Source: Demequina salsinemoris
GTDB taxonomy: Bacteria > Actinomycetota > Actinomycetes > Actinomycetales > Demequinaceae
DNA: 64,000 nucleotides
Direction: 5' to 3'
Assembly (NCBI RefSeq): GCF_000974805.1
Contig: NZ_BBQZ01000002.1
Location: 437,510 to 501,509 of the forward strand
Numbering within the stretch: the first letter of the stretch is position 1; every line of letters starts with the position of its first letter. Shown here piece after piece: positions 56,686-64,000 of the stretch. A program made the position numbers and the translations under genes. The notes beneath the pieces are model-generated. The model had not been told where the DNA came from. It did not search any database and was given only the letters and a program-made list of their open reading frames with translations.

Positions 56686-59600
56686 CTACTCCCCCGTCGA
56701 CACTCCCTCGGTCTCGCCCTGAGGGGCCGGCTCGGAGGCCACCGACGGCTCCACGACGACGACCAGATCGCCTCCGACGAGCTGCTCGGTCCCGTTGACG
56801 GCCAGTCGCGTCACGGTTCCCGCGACCGATGTCGTGATCGAGGACTCCATCTTCATGGCCTCGATGACCGCCACGGTCTGACCCGCCGCGACCTTCGCCC
56901 CGACCTCGACCGAGGCCGTGACCGATCCGGTGAACGGCGCAGGGATGTGTCCGGGGTTGTTCTTGTCGGCCTTCTCCCTGGCGACCACGTCCACCTTGAC
57001 CGAGAGGTCACGGATCTGGATGGGGCGCATCGTCCCGTTGTAGGCGAAGATCGCGGTGCGCTCGCCGTGCTCATCAGGCTCGCCGAGCGCCTCGAGGGCG
57101 ACGATCATCCGCACACCAGGGGCGACGTCGACGTTCGCCTCCTCACCGCTGCCGACCGTGAGGCCGTACAGGTAGTGGTACGTGTCGATCACGGAGATGT
57201 CGCCGTACGTCTCGATCGCGTCGTCGAAGTCCTTCGCGGGACCGGCGAACAGCATGTGGTTGAGCTTGCGCTGACGGTCGGGGCCCGGGTAGCGCAGCAG
57301 CGCGCGGTCCTCTTCCGTGAGCTCGGGCTTGGGCTTGGGCTCCGCGCGGCCCTCGAGGGCCTTGGTGCGGAAGGGCTCCGGCCAGCCGCCGGGCGGGTCG
57401 CCCAGGTCGCCGCGCAGGAAGCCGATCACCGAGTCGGGGACGTCGTACTTGCCGGGGTTCTCGGCGAAGTCAGCGGGATCGGCGTCGTTCGCGACGAGGT
57501 GCAGGGCGAGGTCGCCGACCACCTTGGACGACGGCGTCACCTTGACCAGGTGACCCAGGATCCTGTCCGCGGCCGCGTACATGTCCTCGATCGCCTCGAA
57601 GCGATCCGCGAGGCCGAGCGAGATCGCCTGCTGACGCAGGTTGGACAGCTGACCACCCGGGATCTCGTGACGGTAGACGCGGCCGGTCGGTCCAGGGAGG
57701 CCCGACTCGAACGGCGCGTACAGGCGGCGCACGGCCTCCCAGTACGGCTCGAGGTCCTGCGCCGCCTGGAGCGAGAGCCCCGTGTCGCGCGTCGTGTGCT
57801 CGAGGGCCGCGATGAGCGCCGACATCGGAGGCTGCGACGTCGTGCCGGCCATGGCTGCGTTCGCGACGTCCACGGCGTCCACGCCCGCCTCGGCGGCCGA
57901 CAGCAACGTGCCGAGCTGTCCGCCCGCGGTGTCGTGCGTGTGCAGGTGGATCGGCAGGTCGAAGCGCTTGCGCAGCTCCGAGACGAGGACGTACGCGGCG
58001 GCCGGCCGCAGCAGGCCCGCCATGTCCTTGATCGCGAGGATGTGCGCGCCCGCGTCCACGAGCTGGTCGGCCAGCTTGAGATAGTAGTCGAGGGTGTAGA
58101 GCTTCTCCTCCGGGTCGATCATGTTGCCCGTGTAGCACAGCGTCGCCTCGGCGACCGCCTGACCCGTGCCGCGCACGGCCTCGATCGCCGGACGCATCTG
58201 CTCGACGTCGTTGAGCGCGTCGAAGATGCGGAAGATGTCGATGCCGGTCTCCGTGGCCTCCTCGACGAACGCGTGGGCGACCTCGTCGGGGTACGGCGTG
58301 TAGCCGACCGTGTTGCGACCGCGCAGCAGCATCTGCAGGGCGATGTTCGGCATCGCCTCGCGCAGCCGGGCGAGACGCAGCCACGGGTCCTCCGAGAGGA
58401 AGCGCATGGACACGTCGTACGTCGCGCCGCCCCAGCACTCGACCGAGAACAGGTTGGGCGTCATGCGAGCGGTGTGTCCCGCCGCTGCCAGAAGGTCGAA
58501 GGTGCGCACGCGCGTGGCGAGCAGCGACTGGTGCGCGTCGCGCATCGTCGTCTCGGTGATGGCGAGCGCCTCCTGCTCGCGCAGCGCGCGGGCGAAGCCC
58601 TCGGGGCCCTTCTCGAGCAGCAGCTGGCGCGTGCCCGCGGGCGGCTCGGCGTCCAGGTCCAGCGCGGGGAGCTTGTCCCCCGGGCGCAGCACCGTCTCGC
58701 CGTGCGCGCCGTTGGGCTTGTTCACCGTGACGTGGCCGAGGAACTGGAGGATCTTGGTCGAACGAGCCTTCTCCTCGCCCACGTCCAGCAGGTACGGCCG
58801 CTGGTCGATGAAGGAGGTCGTGACGCCGCCCTCACGGAAGTCCGGGTCCTCGAGGACAGCGCGCAGGAAGCGGATGTTGTTGGTGACGCCGCGGATGCGG
58901 AACTCGGCGAGCGCACGGGAGGCGCGACGCGCGGCCTGGTCGAAGTCGTGGCCGCGGCAGATCAGCTTGACCAGCATCGAGTCGAAGTGGCCCAGGATGC
59001 GGTTACCCGCCATGCCGGTCGCGCCGTCGAGTCGGATGCCGGCGCCGCCGGGCGAACGGTAGGCGATGATGCGGCCGGTGTCAGGAAGGAAGCCGTTCGT
59101 GGGGTCCTCGGTCGTGATGCGCGTCTGGATGGCGTATCCGCGAACCTCGATCGCCTCCTGACGGATGCCGATCTCCTCGAGCGTCTCCCCTGCCGCGATG
59201 CGCATCTGGGTGCTCACGAGGTCGACGTCGGTGACCTCCTCGGTGATCGTGTGCTCGACCTGGATGCGCGGGTTCATCTCGATGAACACGTGCTGGCCGG
59301 CACGCTCGCCCTCGGTCGCGACCAGGAACTCCACGGTTCCGGCGTTGACGTAGCCGAGCGACTTCGCGAACTTCACCGCGTCGGCGCACAGCGCCTCGCG
59401 GATCGCGGGGTCGAGGTTGGGCGCCGGAGCGATCTCGATCACCTTCTGGTGACGGCGCTGCACCGAGCAGTCGCGCTCATACAGATGGACGACGTTGCCC
59501 TCGCGGTCGGCGACGATCTGCACCTCGATGTGGCGCGGGCCGAGCACCGCCTGCTCGAGGAAGACCGTCGGGTCGCCGAAGGCGTTCTGGGCCTCGCGCA

Positions 59601-60153
59601 TGGCCGAGGCGAGCGCCTCGGGCAGATCGGCGCGCGTCTCGACGCGTCGCATGCCGCGTCCTCCACCGCCGGCGACGGCCTTGACGAAGATCGGGAAGCC
59701 GATCTCGTCGGCCTGGTCGATCAGCCACTCCGTGTCACGCGACGGCTCGGACGACTGCAGCACGGGGACTCCGGCCGCGCGAGCCGCCTTGAGGGCCGCG
59801 ACCTTGTCGCCGGCCTTCTGGAGCACCTCGGGCGGCGGGCCGATGAAGGTGAGTCCCGCCTCGCCGACGCGGCGCGCGAACTCGACGTTCTCCGACAGGA
59901 AGCCGTAGCCGGGGTAGATCGCGTCGGCACCGGCGTGCTTCGCCACCCGGATCATCTCGTCGATGTCGAGGTAGGCCTTCACAGGCTCGCCCACGGTACC
60001 GATCTGGTACGCCTCGCCCGCCTTGAGGCGGTGCTCGGACATGCGGTCCTCGTGGGGGAACACGGCGACGGACTCGAGGCCGAGCTCGTAGGCGGCACGG
60101 AACGCCCGGACGGCGATCTCGGCGCGATTGGCTACCAGCACCTTGGAGAACAT
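56686..60153 (-). CDS. pyc: pyruvate carboxylase
   Basis: Pyc makes oxaloacetate from pyruvate for anaplerosis. The 1155-residue protein has an N-terminal biotin carboxylase domain (about 1-450; VANRAEIAVRAFRAAYE, KAVAGGGGRGMR ATP loop), a carboxyltransferase TIM barrel (about 530-830; RDAHQSLLATR, ECWGGATYDV, AIKDMAGLLRPA) and a C-terminal biotin domain with the Lys in VIEAMKMESS. Size is standard. It starts at ATG 60153 behind GAAGGGAA. Confidence 0.97.
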   Translation of the reverse strand: MFSKVLVANRAEIAVRAFRAAYELGLESVAVFPHEDRMSEHRLKAGEAYQIGTVGEPVKAYLDIDEMIRVAKHAGADAIYPGYGFLSENVEFARRVGEAGLTFIGPPPEVLQKAGDKVAALKAARAAGVPVLQSSEPSRDTEWLIDQADEIGFPIFVKAVAGGGGRGMRRVETRADLPEALASAMREAQNAFGDPTVFLEQAVLGPRHIEVQIVADREGNVVHLYERDCSVQRRHQKVIEIAPAPNLDPAIREALCADAVKFAKSLGYVNAGTVEFLVATEGERAGQHVFIEMNPRIQVEHTITEEVTDVDLVSTQMRIAAGETLEEIGIRQEAIEVRGYAIQTRITTEDPTNGFLPDTGRIIAYRSPGGAGIRLDGATGMAGNRILGHFDSMLVKLICRGHDFDQAARRASRALAEFRIRGVTNNIRFLRAVLEDPDFREGGVTTSFIDQRPYLLDVGEEKARSTKILQFLGHVTVNKPNGAHGETVLRPGDKLPALDLDAEPPAGTRQLLLEKGPEGFARALREQEALAITETTMRDAHQSLLATRVRTFDLLAAAGHTARMTPNLFSVECWGGATYDVSMRFLSEDPWLRLARLREAMPNIALQMLLRGRNTVGYTPYPDEVAHAFVEEATETGIDIFRIFDALNDVEQMRPAIEAVRGTGQAVAEATLCYTGNMIDPEEKLYTLDYYLKLADQLVDAGAHILAIKDMAGLLRPAAAYVLVSELRKRFDLPIHLHTHDTAGGQLGTLLSAAEAGVDAVDVANAAMAGTTSQPPMSALIAALEHTTRDTGLSLQAAQDLEPYWEAVRRLYAPFESGLPGPTGRVYRHEIPGGQLSNLRQQAISLGLADRFEAIEDMYAAADRILGHLVKVTPSSKVVGDLALHLVANDADPADFAENPGKYDVPDSVIGFLRGDLGDPPGGWPEPFRTKALEGRAEPKPKPELTEEDRALLRYPGPDRQRKLNHMLFAGPAKDFDDAIETYGDISVIDTYHYLYGLTVGSGEEANVDVAPGVRMIVALEALGEPDEHGERTAIFAYNGTMRPIQIRDLSVKVDVVAREKADKNNPGHIPAPFTGSVTASVEVGAKVAAGQTVAVIEAMKMESSITTSVAGTVTRLAVNGTEQLVGGDLVVVVEPSVASEPAPQGETEGVSTGE

Positions 60154-60222
60154 TGACTTCCCTTCTACGGTGTCTTTATCTTGCCAGTCTGAAGGCTAGA
60201 TCACCGCATACCGGATACGCCA

Positions 60223-60248
60223 ACTCCTGGGCCGTCTGACCCAGGAGT
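60223..60248 (-). terminator. terminator downstream of the first MerR gene
   Basis: ACTCCTGGG and CCCAGGAGT form a perfect 9 bp stem with an 8 nt loop, 28 bp after the MerR stop and before pyc. It could also fold in the pyc leader region, but that promoter seems to lie downstream. Confidence 0.55.
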
Positions 60249-60275
60249 GGAGATGGAACGTGTGGAAGGCGCGCG

Positions 60276-60854
60276 TCAGCCGGCCTGGCTGTGGCGCGCG
60301 CGTCGCTCGGCGAGCTCGTCGACGACGCCGGGATCGGCCTGCGGCCCGACCTCGCCCTTGTCGGTGGGGAGTGCTGACAGCGAGCCCTCGAGCTCACGCC
60401 AGACGCGGCCGAGGGCGATCCCAAAAACCCCCTGGCCGCCCTGGACCAGGTCGATCACCTCGTCGTCGGAGGTGCATTCGTACACCGACGCGCCGTCGGA
60501 CATGAGGGTGATCTGGCTGAGGTCCTCGACGCCCCTGTCCCTCAGGTGGGTGACCGCGAGGCGGATCTGCTGGAGGGACACGCCCGAGTCCAGCAGACGC
60601 TTGACCACCCGCAGGACGAGGATGTCGCGGAAGCCGTACAGCCGCTGGGTGCCGGAGCCCGTGGCCGAGCGCACCGTGGGCTCGACGAGACCCGTGCGGG
60701 CCCAGTAGTCGAGCTGCCGGTACGTGATGCCCGCGGCCTTGCACGCGATGGGGCCGCGGTAGCCGGCCGTCTCGTCCAGATCGGCGATGCCGTCGGCGAA
60801 GAGCACTCCCTGGTCGACGATCACTGGGACCCTCTTGTCGTCTTCGTTGGCCAT
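60276..60854 (-). CDS. MerR-family transcription regulator
   Basis: This 192-residue protein has a winged HTH with KAAGITYRQLDYWARTGLVEPTVRSATG and FRDILVLRVVKRLLDSGVSLQQI, then DLSQITLMSDGASVYECTSDDEVIDL (ligand-like C-domain). It resembles the Rv1830-type MerR linked to cell-division control and located near garA in mycobacteria. No metal Cys pattern is present. The start is ATG 60854 behind GGGGAGG. Direct TTCAAC repeats upstream may be its operator. Confidence 0.85.
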   Translation of the reverse strand: MANEDDKRVPVIVDQGVLFADGIADLDETAGYRGPIACKAAGITYRQLDYWARTGLVEPTVRSATGSGTQRLYGFRDILVLRVVKRLLDSGVSLQQIRLAVTHLRDRGVEDLSQITLMSDGASVYECTSDDEVIDLVQGGQGVFGIALGRVWRELEGSLSALPTDKGEVGPQADPGVVDELAERRARHSQAG

Positions 60855-60869
60855 GGTTCCTCCCCGGGC

Positions 60870-60887
60870 TTCAACCTTTGGTTCAAC
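60870..60887 (-). promoter_or_regulatory. direct repeats upstream of the MerR gene
   Basis: TTCAAC at 60870-60875 and 60882-60887 (GTTGAA on the coding strand), 12 bp apart, sit just before the gene. TAACGT on the minus strand partly overlaps the second copy. They could be an operator for the MerR protein itself. Confidence 0.3.
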
Positions 60888-60983
60888 GTTAGGGCCGAAA
60901 GGTCCCCGAGCGCGTCATATTCGTGCCTTCACGGTACCGCGTGTCGGAGTTCGCGGACAGGTGCCACGCGGCCCCCGAACCGC

Positions 60984-61718
60984 CTACGACCGGCTGGCGC
61001 GGCGCACGCTCGAGGCGAACACCGCGATCGCGGCCTCGGCAAGCGCGTCGGAGCTGCGCGCGGCGCCGTCGGCATCTCCCCTGGCCCGCCGCGGAGCGCC
61101 CGCCGCAGCGGCGAGCTCACCCTCACGGGAGGCCGCCCGCACGAGCGCGCGAAGGGTGCGGGCGTCGCCACCCGAACCGAGGTACGCCTTCGCCGCGACG
61201 ACCGCCTCGATCCCTTCCGAGGAGAAGCCTGCAGTCGTCTCCTGGCCGAGCAGCCCTGCCTCCACGCAGGCCTCGACCACCGCAAGATCGGCTCCGGCCG
61301 CCTTCGCGAGCTGGCCGCGGTCCACATAGGACGGAGCATCGTCGTCCGCGAGCCTGGGAAGCACCGCCTCATGGAGGGTGCCGGCGTCGAGCGCTGCGAG
61401 CCGCTCCCCGATCACGGCGAGCGGCGTGAAGTGATCCCGCTGCTGGCGCAGCACGAACCGGACCCGCTCCACATCCGCAGGCGAGTACTGCCGATATCCC
61501 GACGGCGTGCGCACCGGCGAGACGAGGCTGTGGCTGTCGAGGAAACGCAGCTTCGACGGCGTGAGCGTCGGGAACTCAGGCTGCACGAGCCTCAGCACGT
61601 CGGAGACGCGCAGGAGCGGCTCATGCGAGAGCTGATGCGGCCATGAGCCCCCCGCGGTGGGCGCGGGAGCGCTCGCGGCGCGCCGAGGCGAGGCTGCGGC
61701 GCTGGCGGCGTGGGACAT
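60984..61718 (-). CDS. FtsR-like MerR-family regulator
   Basis: This 244-residue protein has a disordered N-terminus (1-30), a MerR HTH (LLRVSDVLRLVQPEFPTLTPSKLRFLDSHSLVSPVRTPSGYRQYS) and a dimerisation helix. It resembles Rv1828/FtsR, which lies next to garA in actinobacteria and activates ftsZ in Corynebacterium. A gap of 7 bp separates it from garA, so they are one operon. The bifunctional-nuclease gene (Rv1829 type) usually between the two MerR genes is missing. Confidence 0.85.
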   Translation of the reverse strand: MSHAASAAASPRRAASAPAPTAGGSWPHQLSHEPLLRVSDVLRLVQPEFPTLTPSKLRFLDSHSLVSPVRTPSGYRQYSPADVERVRFVLRQQRDHFTPLAVIGERLAALDAGTLHEAVLPRLADDDAPSYVDRGQLAKAAGADLAVVEACVEAGLLGQETTAGFSSEGIEAVVAAKAYLGSGGDARTLRALVRAASREGELAAAAGAPRRARGDADGAARSSDALAEAAIAVFASSVRRASRS

Positions 61719-61725
61719 GGATCGG

Positions 61726-62151
61726 CTACGCGGCCCGTCCCGGGTAGAAGGTCAGGCGGTACTTCCCGATCTGGACCTCGTCGCCCTCCTTGAGCAGCGC
61801 CTCCGACACCGGCTCACGGTTGACGTAGGTGCCGTTGAGCGAGCCCGAGTCGCGCACGGTGAACGCCGTGCCCTGGCGCACGAACTGCGCGTGCTCGCGG
61901 CTGACGGTCACGTCGTCGAGGAAGATGTCACCGGAGACGGAGCGGCCCGCGGTCGTCACGTCGACGTCGAGCAGGAAGCGGGCTCCGGCGTTCGGTCCGT
62001 GGTGGACGATCAGCAGCGCGTGGTCCTCGGCGAGGGCGTCGACCGCGGCCTGGTCCTGAGGAGACAGACGGTAAGGGCCGGTCTCATCGTGCGCAGGGAT
62101 GGCCTGGCCGAGCGACATCGTGCGCTCGACCGGGCTCTCGTCGTAGGTCAT
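61726..62151 (-). CDS. garA: FHA-domain protein GarA/OdhI
   Basis: GarA inhibits 2-oxoglutarate dehydrogenase and glutamate dehydrogenase in its unphosphorylated form. The 141-residue protein has the FHA domain at about 50-136 with GRSVSGDIFLDDVTVSREHA and SGSLNGTYVNREPV (phospho-Thr binding Arg/Ser/Asn). In mycobacteria the N-terminal ETTSV is phosphorylated. Here the equivalent stretch is VERTMSL (residues 8-14), so only one Thr (Thr11) remains. Confidence 0.92.
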   Translation of the reverse strand: MTYDESPVERTMSLGQAIPAHDETGPYRLSPQDQAAVDALAEDHALLIVHHGPNAGARFLLDVDVTTAGRSVSGDIFLDDVTVSREHAQFVRQGTAFTVRDSGSLNGTYVNREPVSEALLKEGDEVQIGKYRLTFYPGRAA

Positions 62152-62184
62152 GGCATCTCCAGGCTCTGAGGGGACACTTGCATT

Positions 62185-62772
62185 CTAGGCAGTGGGCACA
62201 TCGGTGTCGGGGGCGGCACGCGAGAGGTTCGCGATGCGGGAACGAACGTCCTGAACGTAGCCGAGACCCGACCACCAGTACAGGACCGCTGCCAGGACCG
62301 CTCCCCCGATCGCGACCGCATGCACCACGTCCCACCGGTCATACGCGAAGTACGCGAGCGGGAGGAAGACGTACAGCGCCGCGGTGGCGGCCTTGCCCAC
62401 GAACGTGACGTGCGGTGGCTCGGTTCCCCGCACTTTTCCGACGGCGAGGGCGACGGCGACCATCGCGTCCCTCAGCAGCAGCACCACGACGAGCCACCAC
62501 GGCACGATGTCCCGCAGCGCGAGGCCGATGACCACGACGAAGGTGAGCAGCCGGTCCGCGAAGGGATCGAGAAGCCGACCGAGATCGGTCACCTGGCCCC
62601 ACCGACGCGCGAGGAAGCCGTCGAGGAAGTCCGACACGCCCGCGGCCGCGAGGGCGACGAGCGCCCACCCGTCCTGGTGCGTGATCAGCAGCACCCCGAA
62701 CGCCACGACCAGCGCGATCCGCACCATCGAGATGGCGTTCGGAATGTTCCAGACTGCGTGCGAAGGCTCCAC
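62185..62772 (-). CDS. CDP-alcohol phosphatidyltransferase (PgsA-like)
   Basis: This 195-residue membrane enzyme transfers a phosphatidyl group from CDP-diacylglycerol to an alcohol. It has about six membrane segments and the complete catalytic motif SDFLDGFLARRWGQ followed by GRLLDPFADR (D-x2-DG-x2-AR-x8-G-x3-D-x3-D). Which phospholipid is made is uncertain (phosphatidylglycerol phosphate or another). It resembles the mycobacterial pgsA2 that sits near garA. It starts with GTG at 62772; TAGACT on the minus strand ends 8 nt before. Confidence 0.88.
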   Translation of the reverse strand: MEPSHAVWNIPNAISMVRIALVVAFGVLLITHQDGWALVALAAAGVSDFLDGFLARRWGQVTDLGRLLDPFADRLLTFVVVIGLALRDIVPWWLVVVLLLRDAMVAVALAVGKVRGTEPPHVTFVGKAATAALYVFLPLAYFAYDRWDVVHAVAIGGAVLAAVLYWWSGLGYVQDVRSRIANLSRAAPDTDVPTA

Positions 62773-62809
62773 GCCGCACGAGTCTAGACGTGTGCGGCTG
62801 CCAGCGGCA

Positions 62810-62959
62810 TCAGTGTGCGACGCCCTTCTCGGCCATCACCTTGTCGACCGTCTCCGCGGCGACCTTCGCGGCCTCGTCCTCGGAGGCGCCCCTGGCGAGC
62901 TCCTTGGCGCGGATCTGCTCATACGTGTAACGACGGGTGTCGGTGGCGTTTCCGTCCAT
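62810..62959 (-). CDS. 49-residue conserved-looking hypothetical protein
   Basis: This small highly charged protein reads as helix YTYEQIRAKELARGASED then EAAKVAAETVDKVMAEKG. It looks like the small KGG/plasmid-stabilisation-type proteins (DUF7218-like) found in actinobacteria, though I am not certain. AAGGGAGA upstream of ATG 62959 gives a ribosome site. Two stretches of similar size in other frames here look spurious. Confidence 0.6.
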   Translation of the reverse strand: MDGNATDTRRYTYEQIRAKELARGASEDEAAKVAAETVDKVMAEKGVAH

Positions 62960-63059
62960 GACGGGTCTCCCTTCGTCGTGCGCGGACCCCGTTGTCCGCA
63001 CTTCAAGCGTAGCCTCGCGAACCCGCCCGGGCGAGGTCAGCGACGGCGTGTGCGGAGGG

Positions 63060-63794
63060 TCAGCGGGCGGGAGCCGTCGCGACCAGGACGGTGTCCACGC
63101 GCTCCACGGTGACGCCGTCGCGCACCGAGGTGCGCGGCCTGGCCCGCGTCGTGACCTGCCAGCCGTCGCCGAGCCCGGCGGCCTCCACGAGGTCCTCGGC
63201 GAGGAACCGGGTGTGGCCGCGGGGTCCCGCAAGGTGCGCGGGCTCGTCGGGGTGGTGACCGACGACGATGAGCGTGCCGCCCGGCGCCACCGCGCCGACC
63301 GCCGCTGCGAGCACCGCCGAACGGAGGTCCGCGGCCTCATGCAGGTAGTGGCACGTGACCAGGTCCCACACGGGCTCGGGGTCCCACGTCCCCAGGTCGG
63401 TCTCGACGAACTCGGCACGATCCGCCACGCCGCGGCGCAGCGCCTCGTCGCGCCCTCGCGCGAGGGCCGGCGCGGCCGCGTCCAGGCCCGTCGCCCTCCA
63501 GCCGTGCTCCGCGAGCCAGAGGACGTCCCCGCCCTCACCGCAGCCGAGATCCACCGCGGTGCCGGGGACGAGCCGCGAGGCCGTCTCCTCGACGACGGGA
63601 TTCACGTGGCCGGACCACGCGGCGCCCGCGGCATAGCGCTCATGCCAGAAGGCCCTGCGCTCAGGGTCGGGCTGCACAGGGACGCGAGACTCGGTGATGC
63701 GAGACCCAGCGCTCCGAGACCCTTCCGGCCGCGAGGTCGCGTCGGGGGCGCCTCCCGACGCCGTCGGGAGGGGTGCGGGATCGCTCGTCGTCAC
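63060..63794 (-). CDS. class I SAM-dependent methyltransferase
   Basis: This 244-residue protein has a disordered N-terminus (1-45), then ERRAFWHERYAAGAAWSGHVNP and the SAM motif AVDLGCGEGGDVLWLAEHGW, GLDAAAPALARG and DLVTCHYLHEA, giving a complete class I Rossmann methyltransferase. It resembles TehB-like and thiopurine-type enzymes; the substrate is unknown. It starts with GTG at 63794, with TATGCT on the minus strand (63806-63801) 6 nt upstream. Confidence 0.85.
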   Translation of the reverse strand: MTTSDPAPLPTASGGAPDATSRPEGSRSAGSRITESRVPVQPDPERRAFWHERYAAGAAWSGHVNPVVEETASRLVPGTAVDLGCGEGGDVLWLAEHGWRATGLDAAAPALARGRDEALRRGVADRAEFVETDLGTWDPEPVWDLVTCHYLHEAADLRSAVLAAAVGAVAPGGTLIVVGHHPDEPAHLAGPRGHTRFLAEDLVEAAGLGDGWQVTTRARPRTSVRDGVTVERVDTVLVATAPAR

Positions 63795-63800
63795 CCAGCC

Positions 63801-63806
63801 AGCATA
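63801..63806 (-). promoter_or_regulatory. -10 element of the methyltransferase gene, probable leaderless transcript
   Basis: TATGCT on the minus strand ends 6 nt before the GTG start. This and the facing MarR gene have divergent promoters within 64 bp. Confidence 0.4.
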
Positions 63807-63846
63807 AGCAGGACCTCCGGTACCGACGCTTCGTTGTCGTGATCGC

Positions 63847-63852
63847 TACTCT
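63847..63852 (+). promoter_or_regulatory. -10 element of the terminal MarR gene, probable leaderless transcript
   Basis: TACTCT ends 6 nt before the ATG at 63859. No Shine-Dalgarno is visible. Confidence 0.4.
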
Positions 63853-63858
63853 GGACAC

Positions 63859-64000
63859 ATGATCGACGAGACGCCCCTGGATGAGCGCGAATGGGCCCTC
63901 TGGCGCTCGTTCGCCCTGATGTCCCGCCAGCTCTGGAACCGGGTCGAGCAGAGGCTTCAAGCCGACGCGGGAATCTCCGCCGCCGACTTCGAGATCCTGC
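63859..64000 (+). CDS. MarR-family regulator, truncated by the window end
   Basis: Only the first 47 residues are present, reading REWALWRSFALMSRQLWNRV and EQRLQADAGISAADFEIL, which match the first two helices and start of the HTH of MarR proteins. The gene runs off the right edge. It is divergent from the methyltransferase gene. Confidence 0.7.
   Translation, partial: MIDETPLDEREWALWRSFALMSRQLWNRVEQRLQADAGISAADFEIL

Noticed and set aside
56497-60156. A 1219-residue open frame on the plus strand opposite pyc
   Set aside because: It is antisense to pyruvate carboxylase, with no domain. It is a composition artefact.

Overview
The window is GC-rich, densely packed actinobacterial chromosome. 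Its gene order (aro-efp-nusB-pyr, rib-his-pafBC-tat-helY, lnt-ppm-rbpA, garA with MerR genes) and its actinobacteria-specific genes (mIHF, RbpA, PafB/PafC, a PriA without helicase motifs, GarA) suggest a Micrococcales-type organism, perhaps near Cellulomonas or Demequina. That placement is inference. I see no tRNA, rRNA, CRISPR array, IS transposase or prophage. Functional assignments rest on recognised motifs and synteny, not on database searches.

Layout. 1-1436: end of a type IV pilus cluster (PilN-like, PilO-like). 1527-5416: shikimate genes aroC-aroK-aroB-aroQ, then efp. 5519-13228: a surface-glycan island of four glycosyltransferases, a GT-C-like membrane protein and a flippase, lying between efp and nusB. 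13329-22121: nusB and the pyrimidine operon pyrR-pyrB-pyrC-carA-carB-pyrF, led by a PyrR-binding RNA hairpin that contains the pyrR Shine-Dalgarno. 22141-30375: mIHF, gmk, rpoZ, coaBC, metK, priA, fmt, rsmB. 30408-34437: rpe and riboflavin genes ribD-ribE-ribBA-ribH. 34566-42321: hisE-hisG, pafB-pafC, tatA-tatC, a diacylglycerol-kinase-like gene and helY. 42423-46863: lnt and ppm, a DUF222/HNH gene, and rbpA on the opposite strand behind a sigma-R-type promoter. 47352-54104: a galactoside operon (GPH symporter, GH2 beta-galactosidase, GH36 alpha-galactosidase, TetR regulator) behind a large palindromic operator. 54208-56591: a MarR regulator, a Nudix hydrolase, a small anchored protein and a flavodoxin. 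56686-64000: pyruvate carboxylase, two MerR regulators, GarA, a CDP-alcohol phosphatidyltransferase, a 49-residue protein, a methyltransferase and a truncated MarR gene.

How the genes work together. Most of the window is housekeeping, in operons with 1-4 bp start/stop overlaps. Many transcription units have a TAnnnT -10 box 6-8 nt before the start codon, as expected for leaderless mRNAs. Accessory DNA appears as three insertions into otherwise conserved neighbourhoods: the glycan island, the DUF222/HNH gene and the galactoside operon.

The most unusual material is non-coding. There is an array of five TTGNCA-N7-TGNCAR sites between the convergent marR and Nudix genes (54938-55141). Three abutting minisatellites, all with a 12 bp period, lie between rbpA and the galactoside operon (47019-47181). 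A dispersed 10-mer GGGACGATGC occurs in coding linkers and intergenic DNA. A PafBC-type promoter candidate lies before metK-priA.
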